The translations under genes and the position numbers were made by a program. 64,000 bases of DNA from Pseudomonas sediminis (GTDB taxonomy: Bacteria; Pseudomonadota; Gammaproteobacteria; Pseudomonadales; Pseudomonadaceae), in the NCBI RefSeq assembly GCF_039555755.1, contig NZ_CP154631.1, positions 620,001 through 684,000 of the forward strand, written 5' to 3'. Position 1 is the stretch's first letter. Each line of letters opens with the position of its first letter. Below the pieces are notes generated by a model. It was not told the origin of the DNA, ran no database searches, and saw only the letters and a program-made list of their open reading frames with translations. Of this stretch, positions 19,167-28,318 are shown piece by piece.

Positions 19167-19220
19167 GTAGGGCGGGTGCAACCCGTCGCTAGCCGGTCAG
19201 GCGGGTTGCACCCGCCCTAC
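19167..19220. repeat. REP doublet, perfect 18-bp arms
   Basis: GTAGGGCGGGTGCAACCC at 19167-19184 is exactly mirrored by GGGTTGCACCCGCCCTAC at 19203-19220. It lies between the end of pgeF and the start of tetR on the minus strand, where the hairpin may also end pgeF transcription. Confidence 0.85.
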
Positions 19221-19226
19221 TCAAGC

Positions 19227-19958
19227 TCAGGACTGCAGCCAGATCAGCGAGGCGAAACGCCCGGTGCGGGCACTGCGGCGATAGGAGTAGAAACGCGGGT
19301 CGTTGTAGCTACACAGTCCACCGCCGCTGACCGAGGTCACGCCGATGGCGGCCAGGCGAATGCGCGCCAGTTGGTAGATATCAGCCATGAACTTGCCAGC
19401 GTTGGCGCCGGGCACAAACGCCGCAGCAGCCTCGGCATGCTGTTGCACGAAGGCCTCGCGCACTTCAGCCCCAACCTCGAACGCAGCCGGGCCGATGGCC
19501 GGGCCGAGCCAGACCAGCAGCTCTTGCGGCGCGACATCCAGGGCTTTGACTGTCGCCTCCAGCACACCACCAGCCAGCCCACGCCAACCGGCATGGGCCG
19601 CTGCCACGCGGGTACCGGCGCGGTCACAGAACAGCGCTGGCAGGCAGTCGGCCGTCATCGCTGTGCAGGCGATACCCGGTGTGCTCGTCCAGTTGCCATC
19701 GGCTTCAATGACCACCGCCGGATCGGCCTCTGCCACAACAATGCCATGTACTTGGCGCAGCCAGGCTGGCTGGCAACCCAGGGCATCGACCAGATACTGA
19801 CGATTACTCGCCACCGCAATCGGGTCGTCCTCGACATGATCGCCCAGGTTGAAGGTATCGAACGGCGCCGCACTGACGCCGCCGCTACGGGTGGTGACGC
19901 AAGCACGTACGTTGGCGGGCGCAGGCCAGTCGGGCGTCAGCCAGTCGTGGACGCTCAC
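19227..19958 (-). CDS. pgeF: PgeF (YfiH), peptidoglycan editing / multicopper polyphenol-oxidase family
   Basis: YfiH-family protein, 243 residues, with the conserved metal-site segments RQVHG, TADCLPALFCD and AAAHAGWRGLAGGVLEATV. In E. coli the homologue removes wrongly incorporated serine-containing precursors in peptidoglycan synthesis. It starts with GTG at 19958, which overlaps the rluD stop (GTGA). The rluD-pgeF pair is a conserved operon in gammaproteobacteria. Confidence 0.93.
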   Translation of the reverse strand: MSVHDWLTPDWPAPANVRACVTTRSGGVSAAPFDTFNLGDHVEDDPIAVASNRQYLVDALGCQPAWLRQVHGIVVAEADPAVVIEADGNWTSTPGIACTAMTADCLPALFCDRAGTRVAAAHAGWRGLAGGVLEATVKALDVAPQELLVWLGPAIGPAAFEVGAEVREAFVQQHAEAAAAFVPGANAGKFMADIYQLARIRLAAIGVTSVSGGGLCSYNDPRFYSYRRSARTGRFASLIWLQS

Positions 19959-20929
19959 CCGACGAACGCCTCGCGATCCTGACGCAGCAGGGTCAGCAGC
20001 CAGACCAGATCACCCGGCAGTTCCGACTCCCACTTCATGCGCTGGCCGGTGGCTGGATGATCCAGTTCAAGGAAACGCGCATGCAGGGCCTGACGCGGAA
20101 ACTCCTTGAGGCTCTGCACCAGAGTCGGGCTGGCAGCTGGCGGAATGCGGAAACGCCCTGCGTAGACAGGGTCGCCCACCAGCGGATAGCCAACGTGGCT
20201 CATGTGTACGCGAATCTGGTGGGTGCGCCCGGTTTCCAGCTTGACCCGCACATGGGTGTGCGAGCGGTAGCGCTCGAGCACGCGGTATTGGCTGATCGCC
20301 GGCTTGCCGCCATCGGTCACCGCCATGCGCTGACGCTGGCTGGAGCTGCGCCCAATCGGCGCATCAATGGTGCCGCCAGCGGTGATCACACCGATGCTGA
20401 TGCATTCATAGATGCGGCTGACAGAGCGCTTCTGCAGTTGCTCGACCAGATTGGTCTGCGCCTGCAGGGTTTTGGCCACCACCATCAGGCCAGTGGTGTC
20501 CTTGTCCAGACGGTGGACGATACCGGCACGCGGCACATTGATGATGTCCGGCACATGGTGCAGCAGCGCATTGAGCAGAGTGCCGTCGGCATGTCCGGCT
20601 GCCGGATGCACCACCAGGCCTGCGGGCTTGTCGATGACCAGCAGGTGTTCGTCTTCATAGACGATGTTCAGTTCGATGTCCTGCGCGATCCACTCGCCCT
20701 GCGCTTCTTGCTCGGCATCCAGTACCAGCGTCGAGCCGGCATGCACGGTGTCACGCGGGCGCGCCACTGCGCCATCGACGGTCAGGCGACCTTCCTTGAT
20801 CCAGGTGGAAAGGCGCGAACGGGAGAACTCGCCAAACAGCTGCGCAGCCACCTGGTCGAGGCGTTGACCGCCCTGTTCAAAGGGGACGATGGCCTGGAGT
20901 TGAATCAGCTGCTTGTTTATAGAAGTCAT
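19955..20929 (-). CDS. rluD: RluD, 23S rRNA pseudouridine synthase
   Basis: Makes pseudouridines in helix 69 of 23S rRNA. The 324-residue protein (ATG at 20929; a TTG at 20938 is possible) has an N-terminal S4-like RNA-binding region (RLDQVAAQLF, SRSRLSTWIKEGRLTVDG). The catalytic RLDKDTTG carries Asp at residue 142, and further segments include VRVKLETGRTHQIRVH. It is divergent from bamD across about 138 bp, the same arrangement as in P. aeruginosa. Confidence 0.95.
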   Translation of the reverse strand: MTSINKQLIQLQAIVPFEQGGQRLDQVAAQLFGEFSRSRLSTWIKEGRLTVDGAVARPRDTVHAGSTLVLDAEQEAQGEWIAQDIELNIVYEDEHLLVIDKPAGLVVHPAAGHADGTLLNALLHHVPDIINVPRAGIVHRLDKDTTGLMVVAKTLQAQTNLVEQLQKRSVSRIYECISIGVITAGGTIDAPIGRSSSQRQRMAVTDGGKPAISQYRVLERYRSHTHVRVKLETGRTHQIRVHMSHVGYPLVGDPVYAGRFRIPPAASPTLVQSLKEFPRQALHARFLELDHPATGQRMKWESELPGDLVWLLTLLRQDREAFVG

Positions 20930-21067
20930 CTTCGGCAACGGCGGGAGCCTGGCCTTTGGTTTCGGCGACAGGCTTGTGGTTAAATACGGCGTCTTTGCCC
21001 CAGGGGTTTCCGGGGGCGCTCATCATAACAGGACGGCCGCGCGGCCGTCACAGGGACGCAAGCCGCC

Positions 21068-22060
21068 ATGCAAGTGAAACACCTGCTGCTGATCGCCATC
21101 CTCGCCCTTACCGCCGCCTGCTCTTCCAAGCAGCCGGAGGTCGATGAAAACCTCAGCGAGGTGGAGCTGTACCAGCAGGCCCAGGCCGACCTGGACAACC
21201 GCAGCTACACCCAGGCCATCTCCAAACTGAAGGCGCTGGAGTCGCGCTATCCGTTCGGGCGCTACGCCGAGCAGGCGCAGCTGGAACTGATCTACGCCTA
21301 CTACAAGAATGCCGAGCCGGAAGCCGCCAAGTCCTCCGCAGAGCGCTTCATCCGCCTGCACCCGCAGCACGCCAACGTCGACTACGCCTACTACCTCAAG
21401 GGCCTGGCCTCGTTCGACCAGGACCGCGGTCTCCTGGCCCGCTTCCTGCCGCTGGACATGACCAAGCGCGACCCGGGCGCCGCGCGCGACTCCTACAACG
21501 AGTTCGCGCAGCTCACCAGCCGTTACCCGACCAGCCGTTACGCCCCGGACGCCAAACAGCGCATGATCTACCTGCGCAACCTGCTGGCCGCCTATGAGAT
21601 CCACGTAGCCCACTACTACCTGACCCGTCAGGCCTACGTCGCTGCCGGCAACCGTGGCCGCTATGTGGTGGAAAACTTCCAGGAAACCCCGTCGGTCGGT
21701 GATGGCCTGGCGATCATGACCGAAGCGTATCAGCGTCTGTCCCTGGACGACCTGGCTGCCACCAGCCTGGAAACCCTCAAGCTCAACTACCCTGACCATC
21801 CGAGCCTGGAAAGCGGCGAGTTCGTCCCGCTCGAAGAAGAGGCCGACAACCGCTCCTGGCTGGCCAAGGCCACCCTGGGCCTGATCGAAACCGACACGCC
21901 GCTGCCGCCGGGCGAAACCCGCGCCAGCCAGGACGTGATTCGCCAGTACGAAGACGCCGAGCAACAAATCCCGTCCGAACTGCAGCAAGACGCCAAGACC
22001 GGCGAAACCGCCAAAAAGCGTTCGATCTGGAGCTACCTGACCTTCGGTCTGTTCGACTGA
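21068..22060 (+). CDS. bamD: BamD, outer-membrane protein assembly lipoprotein
   Basis: Essential lipoprotein of the BAM complex. The 330-residue protein has a lipobox LTAAC with the lipidated Cys at 18. TPR-rich repeats follow ([63 protein letters not shown]). The C-terminus is longer than in E. coli (about 245), with an acidic, basic-ended extension, as in other pseudomonads. An intrinsic terminator follows. Confidence 0.95.
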   Translation: MQVKHLLLIAILALTAACSSKQPEVDENLSEVELYQQAQADLDNRSYTQAISKLKALESRYPFGRYAEQAQLELIYAYYKNAEPEAAKSSAERFIRLHPQHANVDYAYYLKGLASFDQDRGLLARFLPLDMTKRDPGAARDSYNEFAQLTSRYPTSRYAPDAKQRMIYLRNLLAAYEIHVAHYYLTRQAYVAAGNRGRYVVENFQETPSVGDGLAIMTEAYQRLSLDDLAATSLETLKLNYPDHPSLESGEFVPLEEEADNRSWLAKATLGLIETDTPLPPGETRASQDVIRQYEDAEQQIPSELQQDAKTGETAKKRSIWSYLTFGLFD

Positions 22061-22077
22061 TCGATGCACGACAGAAC

Positions 22078-22103
22078 AAGGGAGGCCTCGGCCTCCCTTT
22101 TTT
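22078..22103 (+). terminator. bamD terminator
   Basis: Stem GGGAGGCC / GGCCTCCC with a two-base loop, followed by six T, 20 bases after the bamD stop. Confidence 0.92.
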
Positions 22104-22252
22104 GTGCCTGCGGATTTCATCCAGGCTCAGTGCCGCCGCTCTGACTTGCAGCTCGCCGCCCCGGAATCAGCTCACAGCCTGCCACCGCCCCTCTGTGCCG
22201 ATGGTCTCAGCTTGGCTAAACTGCCGGCTTTAACCGGATAAAAGAGCACACC

Positions 22253-22489
22253 ATGGGCCTGTTCCGCCTGCTGTTCTGGGTTGCCGTGATCTTCGCCGCA
22301 ATCTGGATCTGGCGTCGTTTCATCAGCAAAGCCAAACCTACTCGCCCCACCGAGGACGCCGCAGCCCCCATGGTGCGATGCGAGAACTGCGGCGTGCATA
22401 TTCCCAAGACCCAGGCACTGAGCCAGGATCAGCGCTGGTACTGCAGCCAGAAACACCTTGAGCAAGGCCCACACACCGGTGATCGCTGA
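22253..22489 (+). CDS. PP0621-family small membrane zinc-ribbon protein
   Basis: A 78-residue protein with one N-terminal transmembrane helix (LFRLLFWVAVIFAAIWIW) followed by a basic linker and a compact CENC...YC motif (CxxC, then a lone Cys after RWY) that may bind zinc. It precedes pilS and overlaps its GTG start by 11 bases, so the two are translationally linked. The role is unknown; its fixed place before pilS hints at a link to PilS output. Confidence 0.8.
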   Translation: MGLFRLLFWVAVIFAAIWIWRRFISKAKPTRPTEDAAAPMVRCENCGVHIPKTQALSQDQRWYCSQKHLEQGPHTGDR

Positions 22490-24071
22490 CACCAGCGTAC
22501 AGAACAGCAAACAAGGGCAGCGCATCCTCAGGCTCTACCACTTCTATCGCCTGAGCATCGGCCTGGCGCTGATCCTGCTAATTTCCAGCAACCTCGACGA
22601 GCAGTTGCTGGACGTCGTGCATATCGAGCTATTTCGCACCGGCAGCTGGGTCTACCTGATCCTCAACATCTTCATCGCCGTGCTGGTGCAAAAGCCCAAG
22701 CACCTGGTGCAGCTGTTCAGCCTGGCGCTTGTCGACGTGATCTTTCTCTCGGCCCTGTTCTATGCAGCCGGCGGCACGCCCAGCGGCATCGGCAACCTGC
22801 TGGTGGTCGCCGTGGCCATCGCCAATATCCTGCTGCGCGGCCGCATCGGCCTGCTGATCGCCGCCATTGCCGCGATGGCGCTGATCTACCTGACCTTCTA
22901 TCTCAGCCTCAGCCGCCCCGCCGCCGCCGCGCAGTACGTACAAGCAGGCGCACTCGGTGCGTTGTGCTTCGCCGGCGCTCTGTTCATCCAGGGCATCACA
23001 CGCCGCCTGCAGGTAAGCGAGAGCCTGGCCGAACAACGTGCGGCCGATGTAGCCAACCTCGAAGAGCTCAACGAGCAGATCCTGCAGCGTATGCGCACCG
23101 GTATCCTCGTGCTCGACACCCAACATCGGGTGCTGCTGACCAACCAGGGCGCAAAGCAGTTGCTCGGGCGCGGTGAACTGACCGGAAAGATCATCGATCC
23201 GCACTGCCCCGAACTGGTCAAGCGTCTGCAGCAGTGGCTGCACAACCCAACCCTGCGCCCGGACAGCCTGCAGGCCCAGGTCGACGGGCCGGTGCTACAG
23301 CCCAGCTTCATTTCCCTTCAGCGCGGTGACCAGCAGCACACCCTGGTGTTTCTCGATGACATCTCGCAGATCGCCCAGCAGGCGCAGCAGCTCAAGCTGG
23401 CCTCGCTCGGCCGCCTGACCGCAGGCATCGCTCACGAAATTCGTAATCCGCTCGGCGCCATCAGCCACGCAGCGCAGCTACTGCAGGAATCGGAGGATTT
23501 GCACGGCCCGGATCAGCGCCTGGCGCAGATCATCCAGGACCACTCCAAACGCATGAACCTGGTGATCGAAAACGTCCTGCAGCTCTCCCGCCGTCGCCAA
23601 GCCGAGCCGCAGTTGCTCGACCTCAAGTACTGGCTGCATCGCTTCGCCAGCGAGTTTCGCAGCTCGGCCCCCGCCGACCGCCAGCTCCACCTGGAGGCAC
23701 GCGGCGGCGGACTGCAGACTCGAATGGATCCGCACCAGCTCAATCAGGTGCTGACCAACCTGGTGCAGAATGGCCTGCGCTACAGTGCTCAGAAGCACCG
23801 CCTTGGCCAGGTCTGGCTGCGCCTGTTCCGCGATGCGGAAAGCGACCTGCCGGTACTGGAGATTCTCGACGACGGCCCCGGCGTGCCGCCCGAGCAGGAA
23901 CCGCACATCTTCGAGCCCTTCTACACTACCGAGAACAAAGGCACCGGCCTTGGCTTGTACATCTCGCGCGAGCTGTGCGAGAGCAACCAGGCTCGCCTCG
24001 ACTATAAACCTCGTGAAGGTGGCGGCAGTTGCTTTCGCATCACCTTCGCCCATCCGCGCAAACTGAGCTGA
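22479..24071 (+). CDS. pilS: PilS, type IV pilus sensor histidine kinase
   Basis: Inner-membrane kinase that controls pilA transcription through PilR. Starting at GTG 22479 gives 530 residues, the same length as P. aeruginosa PilS; a TTG at 22458 is the only longer option. Six hydrophobic segments occupy roughly residues 20-170. A PAS-like region precedes the H-box GRLTAGIAHEIRNPLG with His319, then the N-box (NQVLTNLVQNGLRY) and ATP lid motifs DDGPGVP and GTGLGLY. It ends three bases before pilR. Confidence 0.95.
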   Translation: MIADTSVQNSKQGQRILRLYHFYRLSIGLALILLISSNLDEQLLDVVHIELFRTGSWVYLILNIFIAVLVQKPKHLVQLFSLALVDVIFLSALFYAAGGTPSGIGNLLVVAVAIANILLRGRIGLLIAAIAAMALIYLTFYLSLSRPAAAAQYVQAGALGALCFAGALFIQGITRRLQVSESLAEQRAADVANLEELNEQILQRMRTGILVLDTQHRVLLTNQGAKQLLGRGELTGKIIDPHCPELVKRLQQWLHNPTLRPDSLQAQVDGPVLQPSFISLQRGDQQHTLVFLDDISQIAQQAQQLKLASLGRLTAGIAHEIRNPLGAISHAAQLLQESEDLHGPDQRLAQIIQDHSKRMNLVIENVLQLSRRRQAEPQLLDLKYWLHRFASEFRSSAPADRQLHLEARGGGLQTRMDPHQLNQVLTNLVQNGLRYSAQKHRLGQVWLRLFRDAESDLPVLEILDDGPGVPPEQEPHIFEPFYTTENKGTGLGLYISRELCESNQARLDYKPREGGGSCFRITFAHPRKLS

Positions 24072-24073
24072 AC

Positions 24074-25414
24074 ATGAACCGTCAGAGAGCCCTGATCGTC
24101 GACGACGAGCCCGACATCCGCGAGTTGCTGGAAATCACCCTCGGACGCATGAAGCTGGACACCCGCAGTGCCCGCAATGTCAAGGAGGCGCGCGAGTGGC
24201 TGGCGCGCGAGCCGTTCGACCTGTGCCTGACCGACATGCGCCTGCCGGATGGTACCGGCCTCGACCTGGTGCAGCACATCCAGCAGCGCCACCCGCAGGT
24301 TCCCGTGGCGATGATCACCGCCTACGGCAGCCTGGACACCGCGATCAACTCGCTCAAAGCCGGTGCCTTCGACTTTCTCACCAAGCCGGTGGACCTCGGT
24401 CGCCTGCGCGAATTGGTCGCCACAGCCCTGCGCATTCGCGCGCCCGAAGGCGAGGAAACCCCAGTCGACAGCCGCCTGCTAGGCGACTCCCCGCCCATGA
24501 AGTCGCTGCGCAAGCAGATCCTGAAGCTTTCGCGCAGTCAGGCGCCGGTTTATATCAGCGGCGAATCGGGCAGCGGCAAGGAGCTGGTTGCCCGCCTGAT
24601 TCATGAGCAGGGCCCACGCATCGAACAACCGTTCGTGCCGGTCAACTGCGGCGCCATCCCCTCGGAGTTGATGGAGAGCGAGTTCTTCGGCCACAAGAAA
24701 GGCAGCTTCACCGGCGCCATCGAAGACAAGCAGGGGCTGTTCCAGGCGGCCAATGGCGGCACCCTGTTCCTCGACGAGGTCGCCGACCTGCCGCTGCCCA
24801 TGCAGGTGAAACTGCTGCGTGCGATTCAGGAAAAAGCCGTGCGCGCAGTCGGCGGCCAGCAAGAAGTAGTTGTCGATGTGCGCATTCTCTGCGCCACCCA
24901 CAAGGACCTTGCCGCGGAAGTCGCTGCTGGCCGCTTCCGTCAGGACCTCTATTACCGCCTCAACGTGATTGAGTTGCGCGTACCGCCGCTGCGTGAACGT
25001 CGCGAAGATATCGCCCAGCTGGCTGACGTGATGCTCGCGCGCCTGGCCGATGGCACCGGCCTGGCCGCCGCCAAACTGCACCCCGACGCGCTGGAAAAAC
25101 TGAAGAGCTATCGCTTCCCTGGCAACGTGCGCGAGCTGGAGAACATGCTCGAACGCGCCTATACCCTCTGCGAAGACGACCAGATCACGCCCAGCGACCT
25201 GCGCCTGGCCGATGCCAGTGGTCCCAGCAACGAGGGCGGCGAAGCCAGCCTGGCGCAGATCGACAACCTTGAGGACTACCTCGAAGACATCGAGCGCAAG
25301 CTGATCATGCAGGCGTTGGAAGAAACGCGCTGGAACCGCACGGCGGCGGCTCAGCGCCTGGGCCTGACCTTCCGCTCGATGCGCTATCGCCTGAAGAAGC
25401 TGGGTATCGACTAA
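24074..25414 (+). CDS. pilR: PilR, sigma-54 activator of pilin transcription
   Basis: NtrC-class response regulator, 446 residues. The receiver has D54 in LTDMRLPDG and a lysine in FLTKPVD. The AAA+ domain has Walker A GESGSGKE, a GSFTGA loop in place of the commoner GAFTGA (as I recall from PilR proteins) and Walker B GGTLFLDEV. A C-terminal Fis-type helix-turn-helix reads WNRTAAAQRLGLTFRSMRYRLKK. The ATG at 24074 follows the pilS stop by two bases. It activates pilA and, in P. aeruginosa, other sigma-54 genes. Confidence 0.95.
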   Translation: MNRQRALIVDDEPDIRELLEITLGRMKLDTRSARNVKEAREWLAREPFDLCLTDMRLPDGTGLDLVQHIQQRHPQVPVAMITAYGSLDTAINSLKAGAFDFLTKPVDLGRLRELVATALRIRAPEGEETPVDSRLLGDSPPMKSLRKQILKLSRSQAPVYISGESGSGKELVARLIHEQGPRIEQPFVPVNCGAIPSELMESEFFGHKKGSFTGAIEDKQGLFQAANGGTLFLDEVADLPLPMQVKLLRAIQEKAVRAVGGQQEVVVDVRILCATHKDLAAEVAAGRFRQDLYYRLNVIELRVPPLRERREDIAQLADVMLARLADGTGLAAAKLHPDALEKLKSYRFPGNVRELENMLERAYTLCEDDQITPSDLRLADASGPSNEGGEASLAQIDNLEDYLEDIERKLIMQALEETRWNRTAAAQRLGLTFRSMRYRLKKLGID

Positions 25415-25430
25415 CCACGGATAACGCGCG

Positions 25431-25494
25431 TGTAGGAGCCGGCTTGCCGGCGATCACGATCGCAGCTTCAAACCCCGCAACCTTTGATGCGGGG
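25431..25494. repeat. Half REP and hairpin between pilR and thiO
   Basis: TGTAGGAGCCGGCTTGCCGGCG begins at 25431 and matches the GTAGGAGC class of Pseudomonas REPs. It is followed by a separate stem CCCCGCA (25473-25479) / TGCGGGG (25488-25494). Read on the minus strand that stem ends in TTT and may stop thiO transcription. Confidence 0.55.
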
Positions 25495-25505
25495 CTGACG
25501 GCCCA

Positions 25506-26600
25506 CTACTGCAACCGCCCTGTTGGCGCATAAGGCGCCGGGTCGATGATCGGCTCACGCCCAAGCATCAGATCAGCCAGCAACTGGCAGGACGCTGGCG
25601 CCAGCACCAATCCGTTGCGGAAATGCCCACAGTTCAGCCACAGGCCTGGATGCGTAGACACTTCTCCAATAAAGGGAATACCTTCCGGCGAGCCGGGCCG
25701 CAAACCGGCCCAATGTCCCACCACCTCGGCACCCTTGAGTGCAGGCAATAGTTCCTCTGCCGATGCCTTGAGGCTTTCCAGCGCATTATCGGTCGGCGTC
25801 TTGTCGAAGCCGGCGTATTCCAGCGTGCTGCCAATCAGGATATGGCCATCACGCCGCGGGATCGCATAGCGCCCCTTGGCCAATACCATGCTTGGCAGAA
25901 AATCCTCGGCGCACTTGTAGAGAATCATCTGCCCCTTCACAGGTTCAACTGGTAACTCCAGCCCAAGCGTCTTGAGCAACTCACCACTCCAGGCACCGGC
26001 CGCTAGAACCACGCGCTCGGCACGAATCTCGCCACCAGCGGTAGTCACGCCCCGAATCTGCCCATTCTCCTGAATGAAACCAGTGACCGGGCAATGCTCA
26101 CGCAACTCCACATTCGGCATGGCCGCCAAAGCGGCTCGCAACGCCTTGACCAACCTGGGGTTACGCACATTGGCCACACCTGGCATATGAATGGCGCGCT
26201 TGAAGCCATCGCCCAGCACAGGCACCTGCTGATACGCCTCAGCGATATCCACCGCAAACAGCTCACGGCCCTGACGCCGAGCCCAGGCCAGCGCCTCGGC
26301 TTCATCATCCAGATCCAGCCAATACAACCCGGTGACATGCACCTCGGGATCGACACCCGTCTGCGCCAACAGACGCTGACCCAGACCCGGGTAGAAATCC
26401 TGCGACCAATGCGCCAAGGCCGTGACCGCTGCGCTGTAGCGCCAGGGATAGAGCGGCGACACGATGCCGCCGCCAGCCCAGGAGGATTCGCCGCCAACCC
26501 CCTGACGATCCACGAGCAAGACCTCCTCACCCGCTGCAGCCAACAAGCTGGCAGACAACAAACCTAAAGCACCGCCCCCGACCACTAACACTCGCCCCAC
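25506..26600 (-). CDS. thiO: ThiO, glycine oxidase
   Basis: FAD-dependent oxidase that makes iminoglycine for the thiazole part of thiamine. The 364-residue protein has an N-terminal dinucleotide-binding VVGGGALGLLSASLLA, the DAO-family motif EVLLVDRQGVGGESSWAGGGIVSPLYPW, and a C-terminal GHFRNGLVLAPA. It lies between pilR and fimT, on the opposite strand, as in P. aeruginosa. Confidence 0.94.
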   Translation of the reverse strand: MGRVLVVGGGALGLLSASLLAAAGEEVLLVDRQGVGGESSWAGGGIVSPLYPWRYSAAVTALAHWSQDFYPGLGQRLLAQTGVDPEVHVTGLYWLDLDDEAEALAWARRQGRELFAVDIAEAYQQVPVLGDGFKRAIHMPGVANVRNPRLVKALRAALAAMPNVELREHCPVTGFIQENGQIRGVTTAGGEIRAERVVLAAGAWSGELLKTLGLELPVEPVKGQMILYKCAEDFLPSMVLAKGRYAIPRRDGHILIGSTLEYAGFDKTPTDNALESLKASAEELLPALKGAEVVGHWAGLRPGSPEGIPFIGEVSTHPGLWLNCGHFRNGLVLAPASCQLLADLMLGREPIIDPAPYAPTGRLQ

Positions 26601-26690
26601 ATCGCCCTCTCATTTGCCAAGACAGTCAATCACGACTAAACCTTTACCTGTGCCAGGAACGCACGCAGCAGAACATAAAGGACTATACCC

Positions 26691-27200
26691 ATGAAACGAT
26701 CCTCACAGTCGGCGTTCAGCCTCTATGAACTTCTTGTCGCGCTGGCACTGGTCAGCATCGGTACCTCGATAGCCATCCCCAGCCTCGCAGCGCTACAACA
26801 AAAAAGCGAACGCGAGGCACTGCGCAATCACCTGCATGCATCACTTCATCATGCCCGGCTACAAGCCGTACTGCACAGGACAAGCGTAGAACTGTGCGGC
26901 TCCCGCGATGGAGTGACCTGCGGCAGCGACTGGGGTCAGGGTTGGCGCATACAGCTGATGCACACCCCGGATCAAGCCCTGCAAATCCAGCAACACCGCA
27001 GCAGGACACCGCTGCGCTGGGCGGGCTTCGACTCGCGCATACGCTTCCATGCCAACGGCACCAGCCCGTCCAGTAACGGCCGTTTCTTTCAATGCAAAGG
27101 CAACGTTGTTGCCTGGCAACTGATCCTCAATCGACAGGGGCGCGTTCGCCAGGCAAGCCATCTGGAAAACCTCGAAGAGGCCCATCGCTGCCAGGGTTGA
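26691..27200 (+). CDS. fimT: FimT, GspH/FimT-type pseudopilin
   Basis: Minor pilin-like protein of 169 residues. The N-terminal helix FSLYELLVALALVSIGTSIAIPSL follows an Ala rather than Gly at the prepilin peptidase site (SA/FSLYE), with Glu5 kept. Two cysteines (LCGSRDGVTCG) fit a disulfide. The C-terminal tail has GRVR at residues 150-153, matching the GRxR motif described for DNA-binding FimT of Legionella. It stands about 110 bp ahead of fimU and may be a separate transcription unit. Confidence 0.88.
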   Translation: MKRSSQSAFSLYELLVALALVSIGTSIAIPSLAALQQKSEREALRNHLHASLHHARLQAVLHRTSVELCGSRDGVTCGSDWGQGWRIQLMHTPDQALQIQQHRSRTPLRWAGFDSRIRFHANGTSPSSNGRFFQCKGNVVAWQLILNRQGRVRQASHLENLEEAHRCQG

Positions 27201-27261
27201 ACACACGCTGTAACCAGTCATCCGCTCCAGTCAGCCAGCCGTCCTGCGATGGCAGACAGAC

Positions 27262-27298
27262 AAGGGACGTTATCGCAGTATTCGCTCGGACGTCCCTT
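27262..27298 (+). promoter_or_regulatory. Hairpin abutting the fimU ribosome-binding site
   Basis: AAGGGACGT (27262-27270) pairs perfectly with ACGTCCCTT (27290-27298) around a 19-base loop, and the ribosome-binding site AGGAG begins two bases later (27300). There is no T-run, so it is more likely a leader structure or a protein-binding inverted repeat than a terminator. Confidence 0.45.
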
Positions 27299-27309
27299 AG
27301 GAGCAAAAC

Positions 27310-27801
27310 ATGTCACACCACCCTGACATGCGAGGATTCAGCCTGATCGAACTGATGATCGTGCTGGCATTGCTGGCTATCGCAGTAGGTATCGCAATAC
27401 CCAACTTCGCCCGCCTGGTTGCCAACAACCAGATCGAGGCGCAGGCGCAGACACTCAACAGCCTGCTGCAATTCGCCCGCTCGCAAGCGGTGGTGCGCCG
27501 CACCTCGATACGGCTGCGTAACGATAACGCGAATAACTGGATCGTCGAAAACGCTGCAGATAACACGGCCCTGCGGCAGGAAAGCTTCAACCCGCAGCAT
27601 GCCAGCATCACCAGCAGCCTGGCGCCCATTACGCTGACCTTTACGCCAAACGGCACAGCCGAAAGCGCTGATTTCGTCATCTGTCGCGACGGTAACGCAG
27701 CATTTGCCTATCGGATCGAAGTACAGCCCAGCGGCAGCACACGGCTGTTGCCGCGCGGCAAGAACAATCAAGGCAATGACCTGGGAGACTGCCAACCATG
27801 A
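27310..27801 (+). CDS. fimU: FimU, minor pilin
   Basis: First gene of the minor-pilin operon, 163 residues. Prepilin cleavage is at RG/FSLIELMIVLALLAIAVGIAIPNF with Glu5. A GspH-like body follows with a late cysteine pair (FVICRDGN and LGDCQ). With PilV, PilW, PilX and PilE it forms the priming complex at the pilus tip. AGGAG precedes the ATG, and the stop overlaps pilV (ATGA). Confidence 0.92.
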   Translation: MSHHPDMRGFSLIELMIVLALLAIAVGIAIPNFARLVANNQIEAQAQTLNSLLQFARSQAVVRRTSIRLRNDNANNWIVENAADNTALRQESFNPQHASITSSLAPITLTFTPNGTAESADFVICRDGNAAFAYRIEVQPSGSTRLLPRGKNNQGNDLGDCQP

Positions 27802-28316
27802 CCCAGCGCAACACACAACGCGGCTTCAGCCTGATCGAAGTACTGGTCACCCTGGTTCTGCTCACCGTTGGCATGCTCGGCCTGGTGGCCATGCAAGGCC
27901 GTGGCATCCAGTTCACCTCGGACTCGGTGGCACGCAACAACGCCGTCATGCTGGCGACCGAGATCATGGAGAAAATCCGCGCCAATCCGGACGCCCGCGA
28001 CAACTATCTGATTGACGAGCTTGCAGCCGAGGGCGAATGCGAGGGCGGCCAGGTGGACGCGACCGACGTTGCCGAGCAACTCACCTGCTGGAGCGAGAAG
28101 GCGCGCATGCTGATGCCCGGCACGGCGGGCGACGATGACGACGCCGCAGCCGTACGCAATGCCTTCTACGTTTGCCGCTCGGTACAACCTGGCGTCTGCG
28201 CCGCCGGCGCCGGTTCGACGGTCGAAGTTCAGGTGGCCTGGCGCTCCAACGGCGAGACCTGTGGCAACGGCGCCGATCCCTTTATCTGCACCTTACGCCT
28301 GCGCGGAGAACTTTGA
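27798..28316 (+). CDS. pilV: PilV, minor pilin
   Basis: 172 residues with cleavage at RG/FSLIEVLVTLVLLTVGMLGLVAMQG, which is typical of PilV. The C-terminal half has several cysteines (GECEGG, LTCWSEK, YVCRSV, GVCAAG, ETCGNG, FICTL), suggesting disulfides in the periplasm. It overlaps fimU at ATGA and ends two bases before pilW. Confidence 0.92.
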   Translation: MTQRNTQRGFSLIEVLVTLVLLTVGMLGLVAMQGRGIQFTSDSVARNNAVMLATEIMEKIRANPDARDNYLIDELAAEGECEGGQVDATDVAEQLTCWSEKARMLMPGTAGDDDDAAAVRNAFYVCRSVQPGVCAAGAGSTVEVQVAWRSNGETCGNGADPFICTLRLRGEL

Positions 28317-28318
28317 CC

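Noticed and set aside
27225..27300. AlgR-binding site ahead of fimU
   Set aside because: AlgR is known to act at fimU in P. aeruginosa, but CCGTCCTGC matches the CCGTTCGTC consensus at only six positions, too weak to report as a feature.
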